From Candidatus Methanolliviera sp. GoM_asphalt (GTDB lineage: Archaea; Halobacteriota; Methanoliparia; Methanoliparales; Methanoliparaceae), in the NCBI GenBank assembly GCA_902158745.1, contig CABGHH010000002.1:1-26947 (forward strand): DNA of 26,947 nucleotides. The letters are read 5' to 3'. Within the stretch, counting starts at the first letter, position 1. Each line of letters begins with the position of its first letter. The notes under the pieces were generated by a model. The model did no database searches and had not been told where the DNA came from. It was given only the letters and a program-made list of their open reading frames with translations. Shown in pieces: positions 1 through 7,494 of the stretch. Position numbers and translations under genes: made by a program.

Positions 1-529
1 GGGTATATGGGGAATATTCGCCTTCTTCTTGACTTTAACCCCTCTAATATTGAAGAGACGGTTTGATATAACATTACCCTGGGAATTAAGCCTTTTGATC
101 GTTTTAGCACTCTACCTCCACGTGGGGGGAAGCATACGAGGATGGTATTTGCTCTTCTATCCTTTTTACGACAAATTTGCACATCTTATCTCATCCGTGC
201 TTGTGGCAATTCTGGGCTTAATCTCCGCGGTCATCATGGACCAATACGTCGAATCTATCAAGATGAATAGATATTTTGTCGCATTCTTCGTTATAATATT
301 TACAATGGCGATGGGAGTTACGTGGGAGATCGGAGAGTTCCTATCAGACCAAATTCTTCTCACACAGGCACAACACGGGCTTAATGATACGATGTTGGAC
401 TTGATATTTGATCTGGTCGGCGGTGTTGTTGTAAGTATCTTGGGGATGATATATCTCAAATATACGCCGAAAGAGAGATTTATAAAAGAAATTGGGATTA
501 ACGACCGCTTGAATTTGATTAAAAGATAA
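1..529 (+). CDS. Membrane protein resembling DUF2238/YjdF family (5' end outside window)
   Basis: The frame is open to the left edge, so the start lies outside the window; a TTG at 29 is only an internal candidate. The visible protein has about four hydrophobic segments. It carries spaced polar motifs typical of the small DUF2238/YjdF-like membrane family: DKFAHLISS, then WEIGEF, then GLNDTMLDLIFDLVGG. The acidic and His residues sit at membrane edges, which in that family suggests a membrane-embedded site, but no function is established. It ends with a Lys/Arg-rich tail, and its stop overlaps a perfect palindrome, gataaatttatc (525-536), that may be part of the promoter of the next gene. The family call is by motif memory, not by alignment. 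Confidence 0.6.
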   Translation, partial: GIWGIFAFFLTLTPLILKRRFDITLPWELSLLIVLALYLHVGGSIRGWYLLFYPFYDKFAHLISSVLVAILGLISAVIMDQYVESIKMNRYFVAFFVIIFTMAMGVTWEIGEFLSDQILLTQAQHGLNDTMLDLIFDLVGGVVVSILGMIYLKYTPKERFIKEIGINDRLNLIKR

Positions 530-579
530 ATTTATCAGACAGTTGACTCCAAAAAGATATAGATTAAAAGAGGAGTGAG

Positions 580-822
580 ATGGGCATAGTGGTGGGAGAA
601 GAGACGGTCACTATCATAGCCGACATCGTCGCTGTATCTATCGAGATCGTCATCTTAGTTATAATAAAAAGACACATCGATAAATTGAAGGGACACATCG
701 ATAAATTAGAGGAGCAGAGAGAAAAGATGGATAAATTCCTGATGAAATTTGGAGAACAGTCAGAGATCTTACATGACCACATAGAAAAACTGGAAGAACA
801 GACCCCCCGAATAGCGATCTAA
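580..822 (+). CDS. Small TM plus coiled-coil protein, unknown function
   Basis: An 80-residue protein with a strong Shine-Dalgarno (gaggagtgag) just before the ATG. Residues about 9-29 form one transmembrane helix (rich in I, V and A). The rest is a charged coiled coil with a near-duplicated heptad unit (HIDKLKG then HIDKLEE), encoded by an imperfect tandem DNA repeat around 670-708. It would anchor in the membrane with a short helical domain on one side. It converges on hisG with 45 bases between the stops. No family recognised; the good ribosome site and clean coiled coil make it a likely real gene. Confidence 0.6.
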   Translation: MGIVVGEETVTIIADIVAVSIEIVILVIIKRHIDKLKGHIDKLEEQREKMDKFLMKFGEQSEILHDHIEKLEEQTPRIAI

Positions 823-867
823 CAGAAGAAAAAGAGGATTAGCTTCGCAATCTTATCGTCACATCTC

Positions 868-1746
868 TCATCGTATTATCTTGGAGATAGCAAGCTCCAA
901 TATATCTTCTGCACCATACCGTTTCAACTTTGGGATCAACGTGTTAATCTCGTCCTTGCTCACCACCGTTTGAACGGCATAATAATCCGTTCCATAGAGT
1001 TCTGAGACGGTCGGCTTCTTCATTGTGGGAAGAAATTCTACAATATTAGAGAGCTTATCCTTTGGGATATTCATCGTTATCAAAACCCTACCCCTGGCAT
1101 CGATGACCCCTAAGAGGAGCGTCTTTATCTCTTCTATCTCAGTCTTCTTTTCTTTGTCCTTCCAACTCTCTTTATTCGCCAAAAGAGTGGTGTAAGACTC
1201 CATTAGTGTTCCTATAATCTTTAATTTGTTCTTTCCCAATGTGGTTCCCGTCTCTACCAGATCAACCACGACGTCCATGATCTCCGGGACCTTCGCTTCG
1301 GACGCCCCGTAGGAGAAAAAGATGTCTGTTAGAATTCCTTCTCCATCAAAAAAATTTTTTGTTATGGTAGGGTATTCAGTCGTTATACGGATCCGTCCCT
1401 TCCCTTTTAAATCCTCTACCTTCCTGATATCAGAATCCTCCGGAACTGCCGCTATTATCTTTACCGTCTTTTCCGTCATCTTAGAATAGGGAAGTTTAGC
1501 CACCTCGACAACATCCGCCCCACTCTCGACGATCCAGTCCATTCCGCTTATTCCAAGATCAAAATATCCTGCTTCCACATACTTTGGTATCTCTTGCGGT
1601 CTCAAAATTTTTACCTTTCCGATCCTCGGATCCTCTATCTTGGGATTATACTCTCTATCTCCCCTCCTCACTTCCAGGTCGGCTTCCTTAAAGAGCCTCA
1701 TCGTCTGCTCTTCCAAACTTCCCTTTGGTAATGCCAGATCTATCAT
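868..1746 (-). CDS. hisG: ATP phosphoribosyltransferase, long form
   Basis: Catalyses the first step of histidine synthesis, ATP plus PRPP to phosphoribosyl-ATP. The 292-residue length is that of the long HisG form with the C-terminal regulatory ACT-like HisG_C domain (about residues 210-290), so it should not need HisZ. Seen motifs: ALPKGSLEEQTM at the N terminus, FDLGISGMDWI near residue 70, and DVVVDLVETGTTLGKNKLK around residues 158-177, the PRPP-binding region. A GGAG lies about 10 bases before the ATG. It is the last gene of the minus-strand run, directly after tRNA-Asn, with hisD three protein genes upstream on the same strand. No defects seen. Confidence 0.95.
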   Translation of the reverse strand: MIDLALPKGSLEEQTMRLFKEADLEVRRGDREYNPKIEDPRIGKVKILRPQEIPKYVEAGYFDLGISGMDWIVESGADVVEVAKLPYSKMTEKTVKIIAAVPEDSDIRKVEDLKGKGRIRITTEYPTITKNFFDGEGILTDIFFSYGASEAKVPEIMDVVVDLVETGTTLGKNKLKIIGTLMESYTTLLANKESWKDKEKKTEIEEIKTLLLGVIDARGRVLITMNIPKDKLSNIVEFLPTMKKPTVSELYGTDYYAVQTVVSKDEINTLIPKLKRYGAEDILELAISKIIR

Positions 1747-1762
1747 CTTAGAACTCCAAATA

Positions 1763-1835
1763 CGCCGCCGGCAGGGCTCGAACCTGCGACAACCTGGTTA
1801 ACAGCCAGACACTCTACCAACTGAGTTACAGCGGC
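1763..1835 (-). tRNA. tRNA-Asn (anticodon GUU)
   Basis: A 73-nt cloverleaf folds on the minus strand. The 7-bp acceptor stem GCCGCTG/CGGCGGC has one T-G pair; the D stem is ACTC/GAGT. The anticodon stem TCTGG/CCAGG encloses loop CTGTTAA, giving anticodon GTT. The variable loop is TTGTC and the T arm is GCAGG-TTCGAGC-CCTGC. The discriminator is G and no CCA is encoded. No intron. It lies between the wHTH gene and hisG in the same orientation, close to aspS, whose product probably charges it with Asp first. Confidence 0.97.
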
Positions 1836-1861
1836 ATTGTGAAAATGTTCCATTTCAGTGG

Positions 1862-2164
1862 TTATCGATCTTTTATAACTTTCTCTCTCACCTTCTTCAT
1901 CCCTTCAATCATCCTATCCAGATTTTCATCCAGTTCACTCATAAATACCTTTGTCTTCTCGGTGGTTGTCGCACCGTGGAGGGACGGTCTAATCAAACCC
2001 GCTCTCTCCAATACTCTCAAAGAATATCTGACCCTATGAGGTGGCATTTCTATCTCTTCTGAGAGCTTCATTATTCCGACGGGTTCGCTCTTTATAACCC
2101 CTTTCAAGACCGTAAGATGCCTTTCGAGCATTTTAAGCTCTCTTTCAATACCATCTGTGAGCAT
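1862..2164 (-). CDS. Small winged-helix transcriptional regulator
   Basis: A 100-residue protein. Residues about 15-65 look like a winged helix: LTVLKGVIKSEPVGIMKLSEE, then MPPHRVRYSLRVLERAGLI as turn and recognition helix, then a short wing with HGATTT. A charged C-terminal helix (MSELDENLDRMIEGMKKVRE) may dimerise. The start is supported by AGGAGAGG just before the ATG, located in the 9-base gap after aspS, so the two are translated from one message. Its target is not shown by the sequence. It may be a local regulator of this housekeeping run or simply co-transcribed. Confidence 0.75.
   Translation of the reverse strand: MLTDGIERELKMLERHLTVLKGVIKSEPVGIMKLSEEIEMPPHRVRYSLRVLERAGLIRPSLHGATTTEKTKVFMSELDENLDRMIEGMKKVREKVIKDR
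1871..1878 (-). promoter_or_regulatory. Candidate TATA box for tRNA-Asn
   Basis: On the minus strand this reads TTATAAAA, about 36-43 bases before the mature tRNA 5' end. That fits an archaeal promoter with a short leader. The box lies inside the last codons of the wHTH gene, whose stop is at 1862-1864, so the tRNA could be transcribed on its own as well as with the operon. Confidence 0.4.
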
Positions 2165-2173
2165 CCCTCTCCT

Positions 2174-3436
2174 TTAAGGAACCAGTCTCCTCCTGTCTCT
2201 CGGAAACATGACGGCTTCCCTTATATTATCCAGGTCGAGCATCGTCATCAGAAGCCTTTCCAAGCCGAGACCCCAGCCGGCGTGGGGCGGCATACCGTAT
2301 TTAAATGTGTTCAGGTAGAAAAAAAAGCTCTCTGGACTAAACCCCCTCTCTTCTATCTGTTTTTCAAGCAGTTTATGATCGTGAACGCGCTGTGAACCGG
2401 ATGCCAGTTCTGCTCTCGGGTGCATCAGATCAAATGATTTTGACTCGTTTTTTCCACAGGGCATCGTGTAATAGGGCTTTATCTCAAGGGGCCATTTTCT
2501 TATAAAATAATGCTCCCCCATACTTTCTCCAAGCTTTCTCTCCTCCAAAGCGCCGAAATCGTCTCCCCACTCTAAATCGGAAATCTCGATGGCTTCATTG
2601 TATGAAATTCTCTTGAAAGGAATATCTGGAATCTTAATCTCCCTCTCGAGCACCCTCAAAGATCTCGATGCATTTTTTGCTATATATTTGTATGTATGAT
2701 AGATGAGCTCTTCCAATAATCTCATCACCTCTTTATCGTCTGCATAACTCATCTCTATATCGATGGAAGTGGCCTCGTTCAGATGTCTTCGCGTGGAATG
2801 CTCCTCCGCTCTGAATATCGGCCCTATCTCAAAGACCCTCTCAAAACCGCTTGACATGAGCATCTGTTTGTAGAGTTGTGGGCTTTGATTTAAGAATGCC
2901 TCTCTCTCAAAGTAAGATATTGGGAATAAAGCTGTTCCTCCCTCCGTGGCCGTTGCGACGATCTTTGGTGTATTAACTTCGATGAAATCTTTTTCATAAA
3001 AGAATTCTCGTATCGCTCTTAACGCATAACTTCGTATCATGAATATGGCTTTAACCCTCGGCCGCCTCATGTCCAAGAACCTTTGGTCGAGCCTTGTTTC
3101 CATCTCTGCGGAAACCTTCTCGGTAGGATCCAGAGGAAGAGGCGACTTTGCCATCGCCAAAATTTCTATGGACGAGGGGAGAATCTCAAATCCATTTGGT
3201 GCTCGTCCGTCTTCTTGTACATCTCCCTTTACACGAAGAACACTCTCTCTGCTGGCCTTTTTTACCTTCTCCAAGATCTCTTTTGATATCTTTCTCTTGG
3301 GCAATGTGATCTGGGTGATCCCCTCTCGATCTCTCAGTAGAAGAAAAGTTATTCCCCCCAAATCCCTTATCTCGTGGATCCACCCCGTGACCTCCACCTC
3401 TCCCTTCGTCTTTGGATCTATATCTATAGAGTGCAT
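2174..3436 (-). CDS. aspS: Aspartyl-tRNA synthetase, archaeal type, probably non-discriminating
   Basis: Class IIb synthetase attaching Asp to tRNA. 420 residues: an N-terminal OB-fold anticodon-binding domain (about 1-105), then the catalytic domain with motif 2 (FRAEEHSTRRHLNEATSID) and motif 3 (GWGLGLERLLM). It ends in the archaeal FPRDRRRLVP. Compared from memory with the Thermococcus enzyme, the position of its discriminating Trp26 is His21 here (GWIHEI), and the position of Lys85 is Pro80 (GRAPNGFE). His and Pro at these sites mark non-discriminating AspRS, which charges both tRNA-Asp and tRNA-Asn and relies on a GatCAB transamidase. The ATG overlaps the hisD stop by one base (TGATG). 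Confidence 0.95.
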   Translation of the reverse strand: MHSIDIDPKTKGEVEVTGWIHEIRDLGGITFLLLRDREGITQITLPKRKISKEILEKVKKASRESVLRVKGDVQEDGRAPNGFEILPSSIEILAMAKSPLPLDPTEKVSAEMETRLDQRFLDMRRPRVKAIFMIRSYALRAIREFFYEKDFIEVNTPKIVATATEGGTALFPISYFEREAFLNQSPQLYKQMLMSSGFERVFEIGPIFRAEEHSTRRHLNEATSIDIEMSYADDKEVMRLLEELIYHTYKYIAKNASRSLRVLEREIKIPDIPFKRISYNEAIEISDLEWGDDFGALEERKLGESMGEHYFIRKWPLEIKPYYTMPCGKNESKSFDLMHPRAELASGSQRVHDHKLLEKQIEERGFSPESFFFYLNTFKYGMPPHAGWGLGLERLLMTMLDLDNIREAVMFPRDRRRLVP

Positions 3437-4677
3437 CAGATCATCCTCTTTCTTACTGAGTTCGCGTGAGCATTTAGACCTTCTGCTCCTGCCATGCTGA
3501 TCACCATATCTCCGATGGACGAAAGCCCTTCTCTTCCTAACATCTGAACACTGATCCTCTTTAAAAAATCATCGACGGATAATCCCGAAAATACCTTTGC
3601 ATATCCAGCAGTCGGAAGTATGTGGTTCGTTCCGGACGCGTAATCTCCGGCAGAGACAGGAGAATAGTTGCCTAAGAATATAGAACCCGCATTTCTTATC
3701 TCCTTTAAGATACCGATATAATCTTCACAGACGATCTCCAGGTGCTCTGGAGCAAATCTATTCACAAAATTTATACATTCTTCTATAGAATCCGCCAAAA
3801 ATAGATCTATCCTCCCCGGGACCAAAAGTCCTTCTCTTTGCTCGATAACCTCTCTTCTAACGTCCTCGCACAATCTTCTCGACGTCGTGACCAGTATCGA
3901 GTGAGCCGCCGAGTCATGCTCCGCCTGTGCTAAAAGGTCAGAAGCCATGAAGGATGGATTGGCAGAGGTATCTGCAATTATAAAGACTTCACTTGGTCCG
4001 GCAGGAAAATCTATCTCTATTTTATCCCGTAAAAGCATCTTTGCCGTCGTGACGTATTTGTTTCCCGGGCCAACTATTTTATTTACTTTCGGAATACTCT
4101 CTGTTCCATAAGCCATTCCCGCTATCGCTTGTGCTCCACCAATTTTATATAACTTCACACCGGTTAGAGATGCGGCAATCAAGATTAAAGAATTTATTTC
4201 ACCTCTTTCATTTGGAGGAGTGCAAACGTAAATCTCTTTCACGCCAGCGACCTTTGCAGGTATCGCCGCCATCAATAGACTCGAAAAATAAGAGGAGGGA
4301 ACATAGCATCCAACTTTCTCGAGTGGAACAAATATCTGCCCCAAAGCTATCTCACCCTCCTCAAAGAACCAGTTGTCTCTCATCTGCTTCTCGTGAAAAT
4401 GATAAATTCTATCGCAGGCGATTTTCAGATGGTCGATTAGTTTTTTATCTGTCTCGTCAAATGCCCTTTCAAATTCTTCTTCTTTGACGGTAAAATCTTC
4501 CAGTTCAACGCCATCAAATCTCTTCTCATATCTTCTGATCGCATCGTCGCCCTCTGTTCTGACGTCGTCTATTATCTTTTTGACGTCTTCAAAGACGTCT
4601 TCAAAGATAGATCTTCGGTCGAAGAAATCTTTACTTGCTTCTCCAATACGCCTCGTCTTAAGCTCCAATTTAGACAC
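3436..4677 (-). CDS. hisD: Histidinol dehydrogenase
   Basis: Zinc enzyme oxidising histidinol to histidine with two NAD. The start chosen is GTG at 4677, giving 413 residues beginning VSKLELKTRRIG. An upstream ATG (4734) only adds 19 residues that lie in the moaC frame and look unlike HisD. Seen: GPGNKYVTTAKMLL, FPAGPSEVFIIAD, zinc ligands in AQAEHD (Gln, His) and GDYASGTNH (Asp), the catalytic pair in FAPEHLE, and the last zinc His in LNAHANSV. The GTG overlaps the end of moaC by 8 bases, and its stop shares one base with the aspS start, so translation is coupled on both sides. Confidence 0.95.
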   Translation of the reverse strand: MSKLELKTRRIGEASKDFFDRRSIFEDVFEDVKKIIDDVRTEGDDAIRRYEKRFDGVELEDFTVKEEEFERAFDETDKKLIDHLKIACDRIYHFHEKQMRDNWFFEEGEIALGQIFVPLEKVGCYVPSSYFSSLLMAAIPAKVAGVKEIYVCTPPNERGEINSLILIAASLTGVKLYKIGGAQAIAGMAYGTESIPKVNKIVGPGNKYVTTAKMLLRDKIEIDFPAGPSEVFIIADTSANPSFMASDLLAQAEHDSAAHSILVTTSRRLCEDVRREVIEQREGLLVPGRIDLFLADSIEECINFVNRFAPEHLEIVCEDYIGILKEIRNAGSIFLGNYSPVSAGDYASGTNHILPTAGYAKVFSGLSVDDFLKRISVQMLGREGLSSIGDMVISMAGAEGLNAHANSVRKRMI

Positions 4678-5116
4678 CCTTCTCTTTATACACCACCTTT
4701 TTATCTGATATCTCCGTCTCTGGATACTGTCCATTCTCGTCTTTCTCCACCGATTTCACCATGTCCCATATCGTTAATAAAGATATACTCAATCCGTGCA
4801 GGGCTTCCATCTCTACGCCCGTCTTTCCGATCGACTCGACGAGAACCTTTATCCTTATAAATCTCTCATCTAATTCAAAGTTTATCTCCACGTTTGTTAT
4901 CGGTATAGGATGACAGAGCGGTATTGCATCAGAAGTTCTTTTGACCGCCATTATTCCAGATACCTTTGCAGTTGCCAATACGTTACCCTTCTCTATCCTT
5001 CCTTCCTTTATTGCTTCTATCGTAGACTCTTTCAGGTATATCTTTCCGGAAGCCATCGCTCTTCTCTTGACCTCCTTTTTCCCTCCGATGTCTATCATTC
5101 TTATTTTATCCATCAT
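4670..5116 (-). CDS. moaC: Cyclic pyranopterin monophosphate synthase (molybdenum/tungsten cofactor)
   Basis: Converts the MoaA product to cyclic pyranopterin monophosphate, an early step of molybdopterin synthesis. This is needed for W/Mo formylmethanofuran dehydrogenase in such archaea. The 148 residues include the start IDIGGKKEVKRRAMASG, the conserved IPLCHPIPI, and GVEMEALHGLSISLLTIWDM followed by KSVEKD, all MoaC hallmarks. The ATG at 5116 overlaps the preceding stop in TGATG; a TTG at 5119 is less likely. It is the first clear gene of the minus run. The 5' flank is a decayed insertion element, so its original promoter may have been displaced. Confidence 0.93.
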   Translation of the reverse strand: MMDKIRMIDIGGKKEVKRRAMASGKIYLKESTIEAIKEGRIEKGNVLATAKVSGIMAVKRTSDAIPLCHPIPITNVEINFELDERFIRIKVLVESIGKTGVEMEALHGLSISLLTIWDMVKSVEKDENGQYPETEISDKKVVYKEKGV

Positions 5117-5214
5117 CAATATCTCTCAGCAATTTCTTTTAATCTTTCTTCAAGTAGTTTTATCGCATCTTCTTCAATTTGGTTGGATTTGTCTCTTTTG
5201 GTCGTGTATGTCAT
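5116..5214 (-). CDS. Short ORF ahead of moaC, possibly a gene remnant
   Basis: A 32-codon ORF (MTYTTKRDKSNQIEEDAIKL...EIAERY), almost all one charged helix, ending in TGATG overlap with moaC. A longer reading of the same frame, from 5322, is misleading because its first half is an out-of-frame reading of the transposase tail described separately. The tail helix faintly recalls an archaeal histone helix, but this is too short to claim. It could be the end of a gene interrupted by the insertion element, or a leader translated to couple moaC. Confidence 0.3.
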   Translation of the reverse strand: MTYTTKRDKSNQIEEDAIKLLEERLKEIAERY

Positions 5215-5592
5215 CGAACAGGCACCCTGAACGTGAACAACTCTTCTATCGACCATACATGATCGGTAAGTCCTTCTGCCATTTTCAGGTGTTTCTCTGT
5301 CTCCATTTACGTCTTCTGTCATTTTCTTCTACTCTAAGAGATCTGTGTGGCCTCATAAAATTATACCATGCCTGTATAAAATCCAAAAGCTCTTGAATGC
5401 ATCTCTCTGATCTTTACTCTCATTCATCGTCCTCCTGATGAATCGAGCCAGAGAATTCCGTATAGTTAGATTCAACCTCTCTACGTAAGATGTATTGATC
5501 TTATCATCCGAATTATTTCCGCATAGAACCTCCAGAACTTCTTCCGGATCTCCGAACACAACGCGTTGAACCACTTTCGACAATCTTTCCAT
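5211..5592 (-). pseudogene. Decayed 3' part of an IS transposase (IS1-like C-terminal type)
   Basis: Three frames together spell the C-terminal region of a DDE transposase. Frame one, from 5592, holds INTSYVERLNLTIRNSLARF and IRRTMN. After a frameshift near 5395 the next frame gives DFIQAWYNFMRPHRSLRVEE. After further shifts near 5290 the third gives MAEGLTDHVWSIEELFTFRV and a stop at 5211. These are the usual tail motifs of archaeal and bacterial transposases of the IS1-like/DDE group. Most of the catalytic N-terminal part is absent, and no terminal inverted repeats were found. It cannot be active. It sits directly upstream of moaC. Confidence 0.8.
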
Positions 5593-5755
5593 TTTTTTCT
5601 CTTTTTACAGACCTTAAGCATACTTAATTAAGATCATCAGAATGAGCTATAATTGGATCTGGTCTTCTTCCAATTCCCTTGTAATGGTATTTCTAGTTTT
5701 CCATATATATAAGACCAATCCATCTTTAAATGCATCCCAATTATCCAATGTCCTG

Positions 5756-5793
5756 ACGACTTCGTCGTGGATCCCAAAAATCTTCGATTTTTG
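5756..5793. repeat. Pair of small palindromes with TTC/GAA loop
   Basis: Two perfect hairpins lie side by side: acgac-ttc-gtcgt (5756-5768) and caaaaatc-ttc-gatttttg (5775-5793). They share the three-base loop TTC on the plus strand (GAA on minus). The second has the same aatc-ttc-gatt core as palindromes at 5864 and 13278, with different but self-complementary outer bases. They lie within a broken ORF. Confidence 0.7.
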
Positions 5794-5857
5794 AGGATAA
5801 ATACAGGAATTTGGCTATTTTTCTCTCTTTTCTCATCTACGTCCATAAATAGTTCTA

Positions 5858-5884
5858 TTGCACGTGCAAATCTTCGATTTGCAC
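5858..5884. repeat. Overlapping palindromes, one with TTC/GAA loop
   Basis: The 12-base palindrome ttgcacgtgcaa (5858-5869) overlaps a perfect hairpin with 9-bp arms gtgcaaatc / gatttgcac around loop ttc (5864-5884). The motif gtgcaa/ttgcac therefore occurs three times in 27 bases. The core aatc-ttc-gatt is the same as in the other palindromes of this window. Confidence 0.7.
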
Positions 5885-5967
5885 TCATCGCCAAAGTTCT
5901 AAGAATCTCTTCTTTAGGTGTTACAAGATTAAAGAAGATTGTACCTCTGGTCTCACTGATTTGGACA

Positions 5968-6150
5968 CTAATATTCTAAACTCCCTAATCCATTTGTTAC
6001 CTCAAACTCCACTCCTAAAGCCTTTAATTCCAACTCTGCTAAAGATAGTTCATAAATAAATTGAACATTATCTAATAACACCAAATCATCCTTAGAATCG
6101 TTAATATTCATATCATAAGCCCATAATTGGCTTTCTGCTCTTTCTGTCAT
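5968..6150 (-). CDS. Small acidic protein downstream of thiC, unknown (possibly truncated)
   Basis: A 60-residue ORF. The ATG at 6150 is chosen because AGGTGA stands six bases before it; an in-frame TTG at 6168 lies upstream of that site. The product (MTERAESQLWAYDMN...) is acidic and alpha/beta-like, with VLLDNVQFIYELSLAELELK in the middle and no membrane segment. It begins 22 bases after the thiC stop and may be co-transcribed. The stop is followed at once, in another frame, by protein-like sequence, so this may be the first half of a frameshifted gene. Family not recognised. Confidence 0.45.
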   Translation of the reverse strand: MTERAESQLWAYDMNINDSKDDLVLLDNVQFIYELSLAELELKALGVEFEVTNGLGSLEY

Positions 6151-6172
6151 TATTTCACCTTTCTTCAAAATT

Positions 6173-7456
6173 TTATCTTTTATCTACTTTCAGAGCGTCT
6201 TTTACCATCTTTATAGCACAAAGATCTCCACACATAGAGCAAGCATCGCTTTCCGTATTCCTATCCTCTCTAAAACGCCTCGCGAACTCCCCATCTATGG
6301 CAAGATCGAACTGCTTTTCCCAATCCAGATCTTCCCTCGCATAAGCCATCTTTCTATCCCACTCTCTCGCCTTTTCTTTCACGTCGGCTTTTACGGTATC
6401 TGCCACGTGAGCCGCGATCTTCGCCACGATCGTGCCATCCTTCATGTCCTTGACGGTTGGCAGGGCTAAATGCTCCGATGGGGTGATCATACATAGGAAA
6501 TCCGCCCCGTAGTATCCGGCAATACTCCCCCCTATCGCCCCCACGATGTGATCATAACCCGGAGCGATATCGGTGGGAAGAGGGCCCAAAAGATACAATG
6601 GAGCTCCATCAGCCAATCTTTTCATCGCTTTTACGTTCACCCCGATCTCGTCGAGGGGGACGTGGCCCGGCCCCTCTATCATCGTCTGAACACCACCTTC
6701 TCTTGCTCTCTTTGAAAGCTCTCCAAGCGTTATAAACTCGGCGAATTTTGGCCGATCCGTCGCATCATCGATACAGCCCGATCTCATCCCATCTCCGAGA
6801 CTCAACGTCAGGTCGTACTCTCTTGCGATCTCGATCAGATAGTCAAATTCTTTGTAAAAAGGATTATCCTCTCCATTTTGGATCATCCACGCAATTGTGA
6901 ACGCGCCCCCTCGGCTCACGACGCCCAATATTCTATTTCCCGCAATCAGCCTCTCAAGAGAATTTCTGTTCACTCCTACATGAACGGTTGCGAAATCGAC
7001 GCCATCTTTTGCGTGCTTCCTAAGTGCGTTGAACATATCGTCTGAGGTCATCTCAACGACGGCTTTTCTCTCCAATCCAGCTTGATATATCGGAACGGTC
7101 CCAACTGGGGCTTTTGTTTCTTTGATTATTCTTCTTCTAATCTCATCAAGATTCCCCCCGGTAGATAGATCCATAATTGTATCTGCACCATATTTTAAGG
7201 CTATTTTGGCCTTCTTAACTTCATAATCCATATCTATAAAGTCTTTGGATGTCCCAACGTTTGCGTTGATCTTCGTACTCAAAGATTCTCCGATGCCGAT
7301 GGGGGCAGTCCCGCGCTTGAAATTTTTTGGGATTATCGCCCGTCCATTGGAGATCAACTCCAATAGCCTATGCTCATCTATCCCTTCTTTCTCGCTTACG
7401 ATCTTTATCTCTTCGACGATTTTTCCCTTCTTTGCATGATCCAATAGTGTCTCCAT
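6173..7456 (-). CDS. thiC: Phosphomethylpyrimidine synthase (HMP-P synthase)
   Basis: Radical SAM enzyme converting aminoimidazole ribotide to HMP-phosphate for thiamine. 427 residues, the shorter ThiC form without the long N-terminal extension. Seen: IGIGESLSTKINANVGTS, GADTIMDLSTGG, VDFATVHVGV, SLGDGMRSGC, MIEGPGHVPLDEI, LGPLPTDIAPGYDHI, ITPSEHL, and a C-terminal cluster motif CSMCGDLC. As I read it the cysteine spacing is CX2CX3C, one residue shorter than the CX2CX4C I know from bacterial ThiC. Starts at ATG 7456 with a TATA-like element about 40-50 bases upstream, shared divergently with the metallohydrolase gene. No obvious Shine-Dalgarno. No TPP riboswitch recognised. Confidence 0.95.
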   Translation of the reverse strand: METLLDHAKKGKIVEEIKIVSEKEGIDEHRLLELISNGRAIIPKNFKRGTAPIGIGESLSTKINANVGTSKDFIDMDYEVKKAKIALKYGADTIMDLSTGGNLDEIRRRIIKETKAPVGTVPIYQAGLERKAVVEMTSDDMFNALRKHAKDGVDFATVHVGVNRNSLERLIAGNRILGVVSRGGAFTIAWMIQNGEDNPFYKEFDYLIEIAREYDLTLSLGDGMRSGCIDDATDRPKFAEFITLGELSKRAREGGVQTMIEGPGHVPLDEIGVNVKAMKRLADGAPLYLLGPLPTDIAPGYDHIVGAIGGSIAGYYGADFLCMITPSEHLALPTVKDMKDGTIVAKIAAHVADTVKADVKEKAREWDRKMAYAREDLDWEKQFDLAIDGEFARRFREDRNTESDACSMCGDLCAIKMVKDALKVDKR

Positions 7457-7494
7457 GGTGATTCGCTTCTTTGACCTAACTCTAAAAGCTTACG

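Larger units (their letters stand above)
5637..5975 (-). pseudogene. Broken ORF of unknown family containing TTC/GAA-loop palindromes
   Basis: The frame is open from 5975 to the stop at 5637 with no good start at its 5' end; the first ATG is at 5894. The upstream codons read protein-like (ISVQISETRGTIFFNLVTP, KEEILRTLAMS). They follow straight on from the end of the 5968-6150 ORF in another frame, so the two may be halves of one frameshifted gene. Two palindromes fall inside it and encode NRRF both times. Family not recognised. The combination of frame break, palindromes and adjacent IS remnant points to a decaying accessory gene. Confidence 0.4.

Noticed and set aside
4678..4734. Longer HisD start at ATG 4734
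   Set aside because: The extra 19 residues are very basic, lie entirely within moaC and do not look like HisD; GTG 4677 gives the normal N terminus.
5116..5322. A 68-aa hypothetical protein as first gene of the moaC operon
   Set aside because: Its first half lies over the transposase C terminus in another frame; only the last 32 codons remain possible.
5756..5884. TTC-loop palindromes as transcription terminators
   Set aside because: They lie inside ORFs, have no following T run, and similar ones occur in coding frame at 13278; archaeal termination does not usually need hairpins.
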